Shown: piece by piece, positions 1-7,899 of the stretch
Layout of the letters: every line of letters starts with the position of its first letter
Numbering within the stretch: position 1 is the stretch's first letter
Notes under the pieces: generated by a model
What the model was told of the DNA's origin: nothing
Databases searched by the model: none
What the model saw: only the letters and a program-made list of their open reading frames with translations
Assembly (NCBI GenBank): GCA_900758845.1
Contig: CAAESW010000014.1
Span: 1-55,014 of the forward strand
Direction of reading: 5' to 3'
DNA: 55,014 bases
Source of the DNA: an uncultured Collinsella sp.
GTDB lineage: Bacteria > Actinomycetota > Coriobacteriia > Coriobacteriales > Coriobacteriaceae
Made by a program: the position numbers and the translations under genes

Positions 1-1515
1 ATCCTGAAATTCGGACATATCCATATCTTCCAAAGAGAACTCAACCCGAATCTTTTTCGAGTCGACCTCACCCTTGGAAAGCAAGACAACCGTCTCGGTG
101 TGGTCGGTGTGAGGGAACATGTCGACGGGCGTGATCTTGAGCAGGCAATAGCCTCCGTCGAGGAGCTGATGCAGGTCGCGCTCTTGAGTTACGGGGTTGC
201 AGCTGATATAGGTGATGCGGCGCGGCTTAAGCGCGCAGGCAGCTTCGAGGAACTCGGGGGTAGAGCCGGCGCGCGGCGGATCGATGGAAAGGACATCGAC
301 CCGCTCGTTGTTATCGGCGGCATCCAGGATGCAATCGGTGGCGTCGTCGGCCATAAACCAGGCGCTGCGGGTGAGGCCGTTGAGCTCGGCATTGCGACGT
401 GCGTCGGCAATGCCCGCCGGGTTGCGCTCCACGCCGAGCAGCATAATGCCGATGCCCTTTTTCTGGGCATCTTTAACTGCGCAAAGACCGATGGTACCGC
501 TGCCACAGTAGGCATCCATGAGCACATCGCCCTGGTGCAAATCCATGCCGTCGATAGCGAGCTGATAGAGCAGCTCGGTCTGTTGCGGGTTGGTCTGATA
601 AAACGCGGTGGGGGAGATGTCGAATTCGCAGCCGAGCAGCTGGTCGCGCATGCATTCGGCGCCATACACGATGCGGGTTTCCTCGCCGAGGATGGCGTTG
701 CCGGGACGTCCGTTGATGTTTTGGGCGACGGTGACGATGCGCGGATCGAGTGCGGCGACAGCCTCAAAGAACTCCTGCGCATGCGGCAAGTCGCGCTGAG
801 CGGTCACGAGCGTGACCATGACCTGGTCGGTACGCCAACCGCAGCGGACGACGGCATAGCGGAGCAAGCCCAGATGCTTGTCCTCGTTAAAGGCGGGAAT
901 ATGCAACCGCTCAGCTTCGCGTGCGATGCCGTTGAGAATCTGACGAGCGCCCGACGCCTCGACGGGGCATTCGGGTACGGCAACGATCTTGTGCGTGCCG
1001 CGCTCAAAGAAACCGCAACGGACAGCGCCCTCCTTACCGGGAGCAAAGGGAGTGGCAGCCTTATGACGAAAGCCACGCGGCGCAGGATATTTACCCGGGT
1101 CGCCAAGGGTGACGCCCATACCGCGAATAGGATCGACAGCAATGCTCTCGCGCTCACAAAGCTCGGCAAACAGCTCCTCCATAGCAGCCTGCTTAGCCGC
1201 CAACTGCTTTTTATAAGGACGATTGAGCGCCGTACACCCACCGCAAGCTTTCATGATGGAACAAGGAGACTTGGGATCAACGGCCTTGCGCGCAGACGGA
1301 ACCGGATTCTTATACGGGCGCTTGGAGCGAGTCTGAGATGCCGTATCCTCGCTCCGACGAGAGCCGGGACGCTTGGCCTTAGCCTTGCCCTTGGCCGACT
1401 TACCCTTCGCGTCCTGAGACGACTTGGATTTCTGAGAAGTTTTTTTCTCCTCTGACCCCTCAGCCGCCTCGATCAAAGCACGACGAGCCTTACGCTCCGC
1501 ACGAGATTCTGCCAT
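1..1515 (-). CDS. rlmD: 23S rRNA (uracil-5-)-methyltransferase, RlmD/RumA family (C-terminus beyond left edge)
   Basis: SAM-dependent methyltransferase of the RlmD/TrmA family, which makes m5U in 23S rRNA. The frame is open for 505 codons from ATG at 1515-1513 and leaves the window without a stop. In order I read a basic Lys/Ser-rich N-terminal tail of about 75 residues, a Cys-rich cluster (CSIMKACGGC), QTNPQQTELLYQ, the SAM-binding DAYCGSGTIGL, DPPRAG, the catalytic-Cys motif YISCNPVT, and MFPHTDHTETVVLLSKG. About 15 further codons continue past the usual end of the methyltransferase fold (VEFSLEDMDMSEFQD), so a C-terminal extension is present but truncated here. RlmD is inferred from family resemblance; another uracil-5-methyltransferase specificity is possible. 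Confidence 0.9.
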   Translation of the reverse strand, partial: MAESRAERKARRALIEAAEGSEEKKTSQKSKSSQDAKGKSAKGKAKAKRPGSRRSEDTASQTRSKRPYKNPVPSARKAVDPKSPCSIMKACGGCTALNRPYKKQLAAKQAAMEELFAELCERESIAVDPIRGMGVTLGDPGKYPAPRGFRHKAATPFAPGKEGAVRCGFFERGTHKIVAVPECPVEASGARQILNGIAREAERLHIPAFNEDKHLGLLRYAVVRCGWRTDQVMVTLVTAQRDLPHAQEFFEAVAALDPRIVTVAQNINGRPGNAILGEETRIVYGAECMRDQLLGCEFDISPTAFYQTNPQQTELLYQLAIDGMDLHQGDVLMDAYCGSGTIGLCAVKDAQKKGIGIMLLGVERNPAGIADARRNAELNGLTRSAWFMADDATDCILDAADNNERVDVLSIDPPRAGSTPEFLEAACALKPRRITYISCNPVTQERDLHQLLDGGYCLLKITPVDMFPHTDHTETVVLLSKGEVDSKKIRVEFSLEDMDMSEFQD

Positions 1516-1622
1516 CAATAACTCCACTAATTTATGAATTAAAGCTGCAAGTATTGTACCGTGCCAAGCCAGCAGACGATATGCAAGCGGTTTATTCGTG
1601 TCAGTGATAAGCCCAACGACGG

Positions 1623-1761
1623 TTGCCCGCCGCGTGAGGGGTGTGGGGGTTAAGTTTATCGCGAGTTCCGCACGAACAGGAGGCCACTTAATGTGGCCTC
1701 CGTCGTGAGCAGGACTGTAGAGCAGGAAACTTAACCCCCACACCCCTCACGCGGCGGGCAA
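1623..1761. repeat. Nested palindromic element, copy E1
   Basis: Outer arms at 1623-1657 and 1727-1761 are a perfect 35-bp inverted repeat. Inside is a 9-bp core hairpin, GGAGGCCAC (1679-1687), loop TTAAT, GTGGCCTCC (1693-1701). The core is flanked by conserved blocks reading ATCGCGAGTTCCGCACGA and GAGCAGGACTGT. The same interior recurs at 47856-47982 (inverted) and 48329-48460 with different outer arms. This copy lies between the divergent rlmD and amino acid importer genes and fills much of the 338-bp gap. No protein is encoded. It could be a structured RNA, a palindromic mobile repeat or a DNA-level structure. Confidence 0.85.
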
Positions 1762-1768
1762 ACTCGCC

Positions 1769-1834
1769 TTGTGCTCTATCACGCTAAAGTGTATGATTCT
1801 GAACGTTACATGACTCACTTTACCTAACTAAAGT
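1769..1834 (+). promoter_or_regulatory. Promoter and palindromic operator of the amino acid importer
   Basis: A -35-like TTGTGC (1769-1774) and -10-like TATGAT (1792-1797) are separated by 17 bp. Just downstream, at 1817-1834, is the palindrome ACTTTA-N6-TAAAGT, directly before the ribosome binding site AAGGGGG (1842-1848). A closely similar 18-mer lies at 26712-26729 upstream of ilvE. A repressor bound here would block the start of transcription. The promoter assignment is by eye. Confidence 0.5.
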
Positions 1835-1853
1835 GCCATCAAGGGGGAATACC

Positions 1854-2714
1854 ATGAACACCGATATGTCTCGTCGTCAGTTTGTTGGTCTAGCCGGCTC
1901 GCTCGCTACGGTGCTTGGCCTTGGTCTTGTCGGCTGCGGCGGTGGTGCCGGCAAGGGCTCCGCTGCAGGCTCTGCCGCGGCCAAGGATGTGAAGGGTGCT
2001 GCGGAGTCCAAGAAGCTCGTGGTGGGCTTTGATAAGTCCTATCCTCCGTACGGCTTTGTGGGCGACGACGGCGAGTACACTGGTTTTGACCTCGATCTGG
2101 CCAAGGCTGTTGCCGATAAGCAGGGCTGGGAGGTCAAATACGAGGCCATCGACTGGGACGCCAAGGATACGCTGCTTAACTCGGGCGCCATCAACTGCAT
2201 CTGGAACGGCTTTACCATGGAGGGCCGCGAGGACGACTACACGTTCTCCGAGCCGTACATGCTCAATGAGCAGGTGCTGGTGGTCAAGAAGGATGCAGGT
2301 ATCAAGAGCTGGGACGATCTTGCCGGCAAGACTGTGATTACCCAGACCGATTCCGCTGCGCAGGATGTGCTCGAGGGTGATCAGAAGGATCTGGCGGCGA
2401 CGTTTGCCACGCTCGATACCATCGGCGAGTACAACACGGCCTTTATGCAGCTCGAGAGCGGCGCGGTCGATGCCGTGGCTTGCGACCTTTCGATTGCCCA
2501 GTATCAGCTTGCCGCCAAGCCCGATGCCTATACGCAGCTTGATGAGCCGCTGTCCAGCGAGCACTACGCCGTCGGCTTTAAGAAGGGCGACACCAAGTCG
2601 GCCGACGCCGTGACCGAGTCGCTCAAGGCGCTCTACGAGGACGGCACGGTCAAGGACCTGTGCGACAAGTATTCAAGCTATGGTCTATCTTTCGATAATT
2701 GGGTGCTCAAGTAA
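1854..2714 (+). CDS. Polar amino acid ABC transporter substrate-binding lipoprotein
   Basis: Extracellular solute receptor of a PAAT-type importer, 286 residues. The start is ATG 1854, eight bases after an AAGGGGG ribosome binding site; an upstream in-frame GTG at 1833 has none. The N-terminus combines a twin-arginine-like SRRQFVG (residues 6-12) with a lipobox LVGC (25-28), so it is probably Tat-exported, lipidated at Cys28 and membrane-anchored. The mature part is a family 3 solute-binding fold: LVVGFDKSYPPYGF, GEYTGFDLDLAKAVA, INCIWNGFTMEGRE. First gene of a three-gene operon whose stop overlaps the permease start. The ligand cannot be told from sequence; a polar or acidic amino acid is likely. 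Confidence 0.9.
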   Translation: MNTDMSRRQFVGLAGSLATVLGLGLVGCGGGAGKGSAAGSAAAKDVKGAAESKKLVVGFDKSYPPYGFVGDDGEYTGFDLDLAKAVADKQGWEVKYEAIDWDAKDTLLNSGAINCIWNGFTMEGREDDYTFSEPYMLNEQVLVVKKDAGIKSWDDLAGKTVITQTDSAAQDVLEGDQKDLAATFATLDTIGEYNTAFMQLESGAVDAVACDLSIAQYQLAAKPDAYTQLDEPLSSEHYAVGFKKGDTKSADAVTESLKALYEDGTVKDLCDKYSSYGLSFDNWVLK

Positions 2715-3367
2715 TGTCTATTCAGGTCATGATGCAGATGCTTGGCCAGGGATTCTTGGTCAGTTTGCAGCTGTTTGTGCTGACGCTGCTCGGGTCGATT
2801 CCGCTGGGAATTCCCGTGGCGTTTATGCGCATGAGCAAAATCGCGCCGCTTCGCTGGATTGCGCGCATCTATATCTCGGTCATGCGTGGCACGCCGCTCA
2901 TGCTGCAGATGTTTGCCATCTACTTTGCCCCGTACTACGTGTTTGGCATTTCGCTCACGCCCGATTCCAAGTGGACGGCGTGCGTCGTGGCGTTCATCAT
3001 CAACTACGCCGGTTACTTTGCCGAGATCTATCGCTCGGGCTTGCAGTCCATTCCGCGTGGTCAATACGAGGCGGCCGAGGTGCTGGGCTACTCGCGCGTG
3101 CAGACGTTTCTGTATATCGTGATGCCGCAGGTCGCCAAGCGTATTCTGCCGGCGATGGGCAACGAGATCATCACGCTGGTCAAGGACACGTCGCTGGCGT
3201 TTGCCATTGGCGTGGGTGAGATGTTCTCGACGGCCAAGGCGCTGGTCGCCTCGCAGGTGAGCATGGTGCCGTTTGCGATCGCGGCGCTGATCTACTGGAT
3301 TTTTAACTTTGTGGTCGAGATGCTGCTGGGCGCCGCCGAAAAGAAGCTGGACTATTATCATGACTAA
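2714..3367 (+). CDS. Polar amino acid ABC transporter permease
   Basis: Inner-membrane permease of the importer, 217 residues, HisM/GlnP type. The start ATG at 2714 overlaps the receptor's stop (TAATG), which implies translational coupling; in-frame codons further upstream lie inside the receptor gene. It has about five hydrophobic segments and the ATPase-contacting EAA loop, readable as YEAAEVLGYSRVQTFLYIVMP. The C-terminus overlaps the ATPase gene by 8 bp. Only one permease gene is present, so the channel is probably a homodimer. Confidence 0.9.
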   Translation: MSIQVMMQMLGQGFLVSLQLFVLTLLGSIPLGIPVAFMRMSKIAPLRWIARIYISVMRGTPLMLQMFAIYFAPYYVFGISLTPDSKWTACVVAFIINYAGYFAEIYRSGLQSIPRGQYEAAEVLGYSRVQTFLYIVMPQVAKRILPAMGNEIITLVKDTSLAFAIGVGEMFSTAKALVASQVSMVPFAIAALIYWIFNFVVEMLLGAAEKKLDYYHD

Positions 3368-4124
3368 CTCAGTGATGAAAATCGAAAGCGCGCGCAAGGC
3401 GTTTGGCGGCAATGAGGTGCTCAAGGATATTTCGCTCGAGGTCAAGCGTGGCGAGGTCGTGGCGATTATCGGGCCTTCGGGTGGCGGCAAGTCCACTCTG
3501 CTGCGGTGTGCCACGCTGCTCGAGACACTCGACGGAGGCTCGCTCTCGTTTGGTGACCTTGCCGTTGCGACGGATGCGGGTTCGGGCGCGGTCTATGCGA
3601 AGGGCGATGTGCCCAAGCGGGCACGCTCGCGATTCGGCTTGGTGTTCCAAAATTACAACCTGTTCCCGCACTATACCGTGATGAAAAACATCATCGACGC
3701 GCCGATCCGCGTGCTTAAGCGCCCGCGCGAGCAGGCGGAAGCTCGTGCGCGCGAGTTGATCGCGCAGATGGGGCTTACGGGCAACGAGAACAAGGTTCCG
3801 TGTGAGCTTTCGGGCGGTCAGCAACAGCGCGTGAGTATTGCCCGCGCCCTGGCGCTCGATCCGGAAATCTTATTCTTTGACGAGCCAACCTCGGCACTCG
3901 ATCCCGAGCTGACGGCCGAGGTGCTGCATGTCATTAAAGACCTTGCCGCGCAGAATATGACGATGGTAATCGTGACCCACGCGATGCAGTTTGCGCGCGA
4001 TGTTGCCGACCGCGTGGTCTTTATGGATGGCGGCCGCATTGTCGAGGAGGGTCCTGCCGAGCAGGTCATCGACCATCCGCATGAGCAGCGCACCCGTGAG
4101 TTCTTGAGCCGTATCGAGGGATAG
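3360..4124 (+). CDS. Polar amino acid ABC transporter ATPase
   Basis: Cytoplasmic ATPase that powers the importer, 254 residues from ATG 3360, which overlaps the permease stop; ATG 3375 is an alternative. It has Walker A GPSGGGKST (about 38-46), Q-loop LVFQNYNLFPHYTV, signature LSGGQQQRVSIARAL, Walker B ILFFDEPTSALD and H-loop VTHAMQFARDVADRVVFMDGG. There is an insertion between the first strand region and the Q-loop (DAGSGAVYAKGDVPKRARSR) compared with compact GlnQ proteins. A rho-independent terminator follows at 4158. Confidence 0.92.
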   Translation: MTNSVMKIESARKAFGGNEVLKDISLEVKRGEVVAIIGPSGGGKSTLLRCATLLETLDGGSLSFGDLAVATDAGSGAVYAKGDVPKRARSRFGLVFQNYNLFPHYTVMKNIIDAPIRVLKRPREQAEARARELIAQMGLTGNENKVPCELSGGQQQRVSIARALALDPEILFFDEPTSALDPELTAEVLHVIKDLAAQNMTMVIVTHAMQFARDVADRVVFMDGGRIVEEGPAEQVIDHPHEQRTREFLSRIEG

Positions 4125-4157
4125 GCTCAGGTATTTACTCAACTATTAATTGAGGCG

Positions 4158-4196
4158 AAGCCGTCGCAGGTCTTACGGTCTGTGGCGGCTTTTTGT
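4158..4196 (+). terminator. Terminator of the amino acid importer operon
   Basis: The stem AAGCCGTCGCAG pairs with CTGTGGCGGCTT (one wobble), followed by a T-rich tail, 34 bp after the ATPase stop. The remaining sequence to 4434 holds a short hairpin at 4333-4350 (GTCGGC/GCCGAC) and nothing else I can assign. Confidence 0.75.
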
Positions 4197-4434
4197 TTGC
4201 ATCGACGGGGTTCAATAATCGCCTCACAAGCTTGTCTCTTCCTCTCGCCGCCTGTATTCATACGTGCGCCGAAAGGTATGCATGGACGGCCGCCCGTGAG
4301 GGTAGGGTGGTGGCATAGGACATTTGGAGGGTGAGTCGGCTCGGTTGCCGACCATGCTGCTCCCGGGATGGCACCGACCGCGAACTCTCCCCGTTGGCGT
4401 CGCGCATTGCGCGCGGCCCTGCAAGGAGGTCATC

Positions 4435-6510
4435 ATGGGTGCTCCCAAGACCGGCAATGTAAGGAACGTGGTGCTCGTAGGCCAAGGCGGGGTGGGCAAG
4501 ACTTCACTCGCCGAGGCCATGCTCCACCTTTCCGGCAAGACCGCCCGCCTGGGCGGCCACGACGGCACCAAGCCCACGCTCGACTATGACCCCGAAGAGG
4601 TCAAGCGTGCATTTTCCATCTCGACGACCATCGCGCCGATCGACTGGAAGGGCGCGCGCATCAATGTGCTCGATGCCCCGTGCTACCCCGATTTTATCGG
4701 CGACGCCTTTGCCGCGATGAGCGTCTGCGAGACGGCTCTGTTTGTGGTCGACGCCGAGGCCGGCCCGCAGCCTACGACGGTTAAGCTCTGGTATGCCGCC
4801 GAGGACCTGCGCCTGGCGCGTGCGGTGTTCGTAAACCGCCTGTCGCGCTCCGAGGCCAGCTTTGCGACCACGATGGACCTGCTGCAAGAGCGCTTTGGCA
4901 CGCGCCTGGGCGCCGTGACCCTTCCCTGGGGCGAGGGCGAGGACTTTGACGGCATCATCGACCTGGTACGCATGAAGGCGCGCCATTGCAACGGCACCGA
5001 AGCCGTTGAGTCGGAGATTCCCGAGGAGTATCGTGCCCAGGCCGAGGAAGCCCATGACCATCTGTGCGAGCTGGTGGCCGAGGCTGACGACGAACTGATG
5101 ATGAAGTACTTGGAAGGCGAGGAGACGCTGACGCAGGAGGAGCTTGAAGGCCTGCTGTCGAAGGCGATCGCCGAGCGCATCTTTGTGCCGGTCTTTGCGG
5201 GCGATTGCATTAAGGAGCAGGGCGTCAACTCGCTGATGGACGACATCGCCACATACTTCCCGGCGCCGACCGACTACGGCGAGATGCCGCTTATCGACGG
5301 CGATTCGCTCAAGATTTCAAGCGACGATGATCGTCCGGTGGCGTTTGTGTTTAAGACGTTGGCCGATCCGCAGCAGGGTCGCATCAGCTTTATCAAGGTG
5401 CTGACGGGTACGCTTGAGCCGGGTCTTGAGCTGATCAACGCGCGTACCCGCAAGAGCGATCGTCTGGCCCACCTGTATGTGATGTGCGGCCGTGACATGA
5501 CCGAGGTCGGTCACGCCTATGCCGGCGACATTATCGTGGCACCTAAGCTGGCGGCCGAGACGGGCGATACGCTCTCGATTACCGGCAAGGTCGAGGCTGC
5601 GGCGTTTAAGTTCCCCAACTCGCAGTACCGCATCGCCATCGAGGCCGAGAATCGCGGGGACGAAGAGAAGCTCTACACGTTTATCGAGAAGGCCTGCAAG
5701 GCTGATCCGACCATGAGCATCGACCGCGACGAGGAGACGGGCCAGACTATCATCTCCGCCGTGGGTGAGGCGCAGGTTTCGGTGCTGCTCAACCGTCTGG
5801 AGGATCGCACCAAGGTCGTGGCCAAGAGCGTGCCGATCCGCATTCCGTATCGCGAGACCATCCGCCGCACGGCGAGCGCCCAGGGCCGCCACAAGAAGCA
5901 GACCGGTGGTGCCGGTCAGTACGGCGACTGCTGGCTGCGCGTGGAGCCGCTTATTGGGCCCGACGGCACGAGCGACGGCTACGAGTTTGTGGATGAGGTC
6001 GTAGGCGGCCGCATTCCGCGCTCGCTGATCCCTGCCGTGGACAAGGGCGTCCAGGAGACCATGAAGGACGGTATTATTGCCGGCTACCCGCTCACGGGCA
6101 TTCGCGTGGCTGTGTACGACGGCTCGTATCACAGCGTCGACTCCAACGAGATGGCGTTCCGCGCGGCGGCCCGCATCGGCCTGCGCAAGGCATGCGCCGA
6201 TGCCGACCCGGTGGTGCTGGAGCCCATCGAGGAAATCACGGTGACTATTCCCGAAAGCTACGCCGGCGCTGTGATGGGCGACATCTCGGCATCGCGCGGT
6301 CGCGTGACGGGCATGGAGACCGATGAGCGCGGCGACACCGTGGTCATTGCCCAGGCGCCGCTGGCAGAGCTGACGGATTATTCGACGCGCCTGCGCTCTA
6401 TCACGCGCGGCACGGGTGACTTTACCATGAAGCCCGCAGGCTATGAGCAGGTGCCTTATGACGTTCAGGCCAAGCTGGTCGAGCGCTATGAGGAGGGCCG
6501 CGCCAAGTAA
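4435..6510 (+). CDS. Elongation factor G-like GTPase (EF-G2 type)
   Basis: Translational GTPase homologue, 691 residues, with the EF-G domain order (G, II, III, IV, V). The start ATG 4435 follows a strong AAGGAGGT at 4423-4430; the open frame extends upstream without a better start. The GTPase motifs differ from true EF-G: the P-loop is GQGGVGKTS (16-24), the DxxG motif is DAPC (about 79-82, Gly replaced by Cys), and the NKxD motif reads NRLS (about 133). Domain IV retains HKKQTGGAGQYGDCWLRVEP and the C-terminus retains GDISASRGRVTGME. Known EF-G-like paralogues in actinobacteria are not the main translocase. The role here is unknown; ribosome protection or recycling are options. Confidence 0.85.
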   Translation: MGAPKTGNVRNVVLVGQGGVGKTSLAEAMLHLSGKTARLGGHDGTKPTLDYDPEEVKRAFSISTTIAPIDWKGARINVLDAPCYPDFIGDAFAAMSVCETALFVVDAEAGPQPTTVKLWYAAEDLRLARAVFVNRLSRSEASFATTMDLLQERFGTRLGAVTLPWGEGEDFDGIIDLVRMKARHCNGTEAVESEIPEEYRAQAEEAHDHLCELVAEADDELMMKYLEGEETLTQEELEGLLSKAIAERIFVPVFAGDCIKEQGVNSLMDDIATYFPAPTDYGEMPLIDGDSLKISSDDDRPVAFVFKTLADPQQGRISFIKVLTGTLEPGLELINARTRKSDRLAHLYVMCGRDMTEVGHAYAGDIIVAPKLAAETGDTLSITGKVEAAAFKFPNSQYRIAIEAENRGDEEKLYTFIEKACKADPTMSIDRDEETGQTIISAVGEAQVSVLLNRLEDRTKVVAKSVPIRIPYRETIRRTASAQGRHKKQTGGAGQYGDCWLRVEPLIGPDGTSDGYEFVDEVVGGRIPRSLIPAVDKGVQETMKDGIIAGYPLTGIRVAVYDGSYHSVDSNEMAFRAAARIGLRKACADADPVVLEPIEEITVTIPESYAGAVMGDISASRGRVTGMETDERGDTVVIAQAPLAELTDYSTRLRSITRGTGDFTMKPAGYEQVPYDVQAKLVERYEEGRAK

Positions 6511-6546
6511 CGCGTGGTTTTGCCTGCAACATGCATGCCGATGCAA

Positions 6547-6579
6547 GGGCCGCCCTGGGTAACCGGGGCGGCCCTTTTT
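6547..6579 (+). terminator. Terminator of the EF-G-like gene
   Basis: A perfect 9-bp stem GGGCCGCCC/GGGCGGCCC with an 10-base loop is followed by T5, 36 bp after the stop. It lies between convergent genes. Confidence 0.85.
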
Positions 6580-6638
6580 GATCCCTTGGGGACGGAGGAA
6601 AACGGATCATTTTAGGTTTTGGGGCAGCTTGGTCGGTC

Positions 6639-7622
6639 CTAGTCTCCCGAGGCCTGGTTGCGGCCGGTAGCGTAGTCGATCTGCACGTGCGGCTGCAGGT
6701 TGTAGCAATATACGTGGAAGCAGAGGGTCTTGCCGTGGTCCTCGACCGATTGCGCCTCAAGGCGCATGCCACGGCAGACAAGTTCCTCTTCGTTATACAT
6801 GGGCGTGACGCGGTAGAGCACATGGTTGCCCGTATCGCGAATATAGTTGAGAATCTGCTCTTCAAACGGCAGCATACCCGTCTCGTTGAGATAACGCGTG
6901 CCGGTGAGGAGATTCTTGCGATTGGCGTTCTCGCCGCAGAGTGACCAGGCGATAAGGTGGCAGCGGTTGTAGAGGCTCTGGCCCGGAATAAAGTCGTAGC
7001 GCTGCTGATGCCATCCGGCGGGGTGGATACGCGAGATGTCGCCGCGCTTGCCCTGTCCGAGCGACTCGGGGCCTACGCAGGCGAGCGCCTTGCGAGTGCG
7101 GCCCAGGCTGTCGAGCTTGGAGAATTTCTTAAAGCAGCCTTCTTCGGTGGCACGCTCATACTCGTCAAGCGTGAACGACGGCGTGCCGAGCGGGTGCGTG
7201 CTGTCGGCGCGAAGGGCAACGTAGGGATTGCCGGCGTAGTCGGGAATGCTGCTGAGATAAACACCGCGGGCGCGGTTGAGGTCGGGGTTTTCGACCTCGT
7301 CGATGGGGGTGGCGGCACTGTCCGCGGAGGCGTTGTCATCGGTGCCGGACGCGGCGGATTCAGAGCCATCGCCAGAGTCTTGGTTGTTTTGGGAGTCCTC
7401 GGAGCTGGCTGTTCCCGATTCGAGCCGGGCGACCAGGTCTGCCTCGTTGCCGGTGCGCTTGGGACTCTCGTTTTGCTTCTCGGCCAGAGCTACCGCCTGT
7501 TCATCGCTTTGCGGCGACAGCAGCTTGGGAGCTCCGTCGAGCGATCCCGTAAACAGCGCAAACCCCAGCACCACGGCGGTGCCGATGGAAAGTACTTGCT
7601 TGTAGGCGGGCTTGCGCGACAT
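6639..7622 (-). CDS. Exported DNA/RNA non-specific endonuclease (DNA-entry nuclease type)
   Basis: Beta-beta-alpha metal nuclease, 327 residues. The start ATG at 7622 has AGGAG upstream. The N-terminus is a signal peptide or membrane anchor (about 7-30), followed by a long Ser/Asp/Glu-rich linker (about 35-115) that should hold the domain away from the membrane. The catalytic part contains YNRCHLIAWSLCGENANRKN (218-237), where NRCHL takes the place of the DRGH box and H222 is the likely general base, followed by LLTGTRYLNETGM. Relatives include streptococcal DNases and the EndA competence nuclease. Uptake of DNA, nutrition or escape from DNA nets are possible roles; no competence genes are nearby. 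Confidence 0.82.
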   Translation of the reverse strand: MSRKPAYKQVLSIGTAVVLGFALFTGSLDGAPKLLSPQSDEQAVALAEKQNESPKRTGNEADLVARLESGTASSEDSQNNQDSGDGSESAASGTDDNASADSAATPIDEVENPDLNRARGVYLSSIPDYAGNPYVALRADSTHPLGTPSFTLDEYERATEEGCFKKFSKLDSLGRTRKALACVGPESLGQGKRGDISRIHPAGWHQQRYDFIPGQSLYNRCHLIAWSLCGENANRKNLLTGTRYLNETGMLPFEEQILNYIRDTGNHVLYRVTPMYNEEELVCRGMRLEAQSVEDHGKTLCFHVYCYNLQPHVQIDYATGRNQASGD

Positions 7623-7782
7623 TGAGGCTCCTGGATGGACGGTTGGGAATCTACCAGTCTAGCAGGAGCCGGCAGGGGCCGTTCTATCGAACAAATACTT
7701 AAGATTTGGGATAAATGCTACGGATTCATTTGCCTCATATGGAGCTGCGGCGGTTGTGTATATGAAGCTATTCGGCGTTTCC

Positions 7783-7827
7783 CCAGATAAAACCTGCCAA
7801 AATAAACCTGTCCCTTTTTGGCAGGTT
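7783..7827 (+). repeat. Dispersed 45-bp hairpin repeat, copy A
   Basis: Starts CCAGATAAAACCTGCC and ends TTTTTGGCAGGTT. The 12-base arms AACCTGCCAAAA (7791-7802) and TTTTGGCAGGTT (7816-7827) are perfectly complementary, with CCTGTCCC in the loop. Near-identical copies are at 9871, 13064 (inverted) and 15245. Just downstream, 7849-7856 (CACCGCAA) resembles part of an imperfect inverted repeat at 31741-31808. Confidence 0.85.
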
Positions 7828-7899
7828 AATCGGGGGACTATTTCACCGCAACTTAGGGCACGGTTAGGAAGTGTGCACCTTAAAGAGTGGTGCCCTTGA

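Noticed and set aside
100..1455. 451-codon plus-strand open frame
   Set aside because: It is antisense to the RlmD-type gene, whose SAM-binding and catalytic motifs are complete on the minus strand.
4360..4434. T-box-like text (GATGGCACCGACCGCGAACTC) before the EF-G-like gene
   Set aside because: It lacks the exact T-box core, specifier loop and terminator/antiterminator pair, and the downstream gene is not a usual T-box target.
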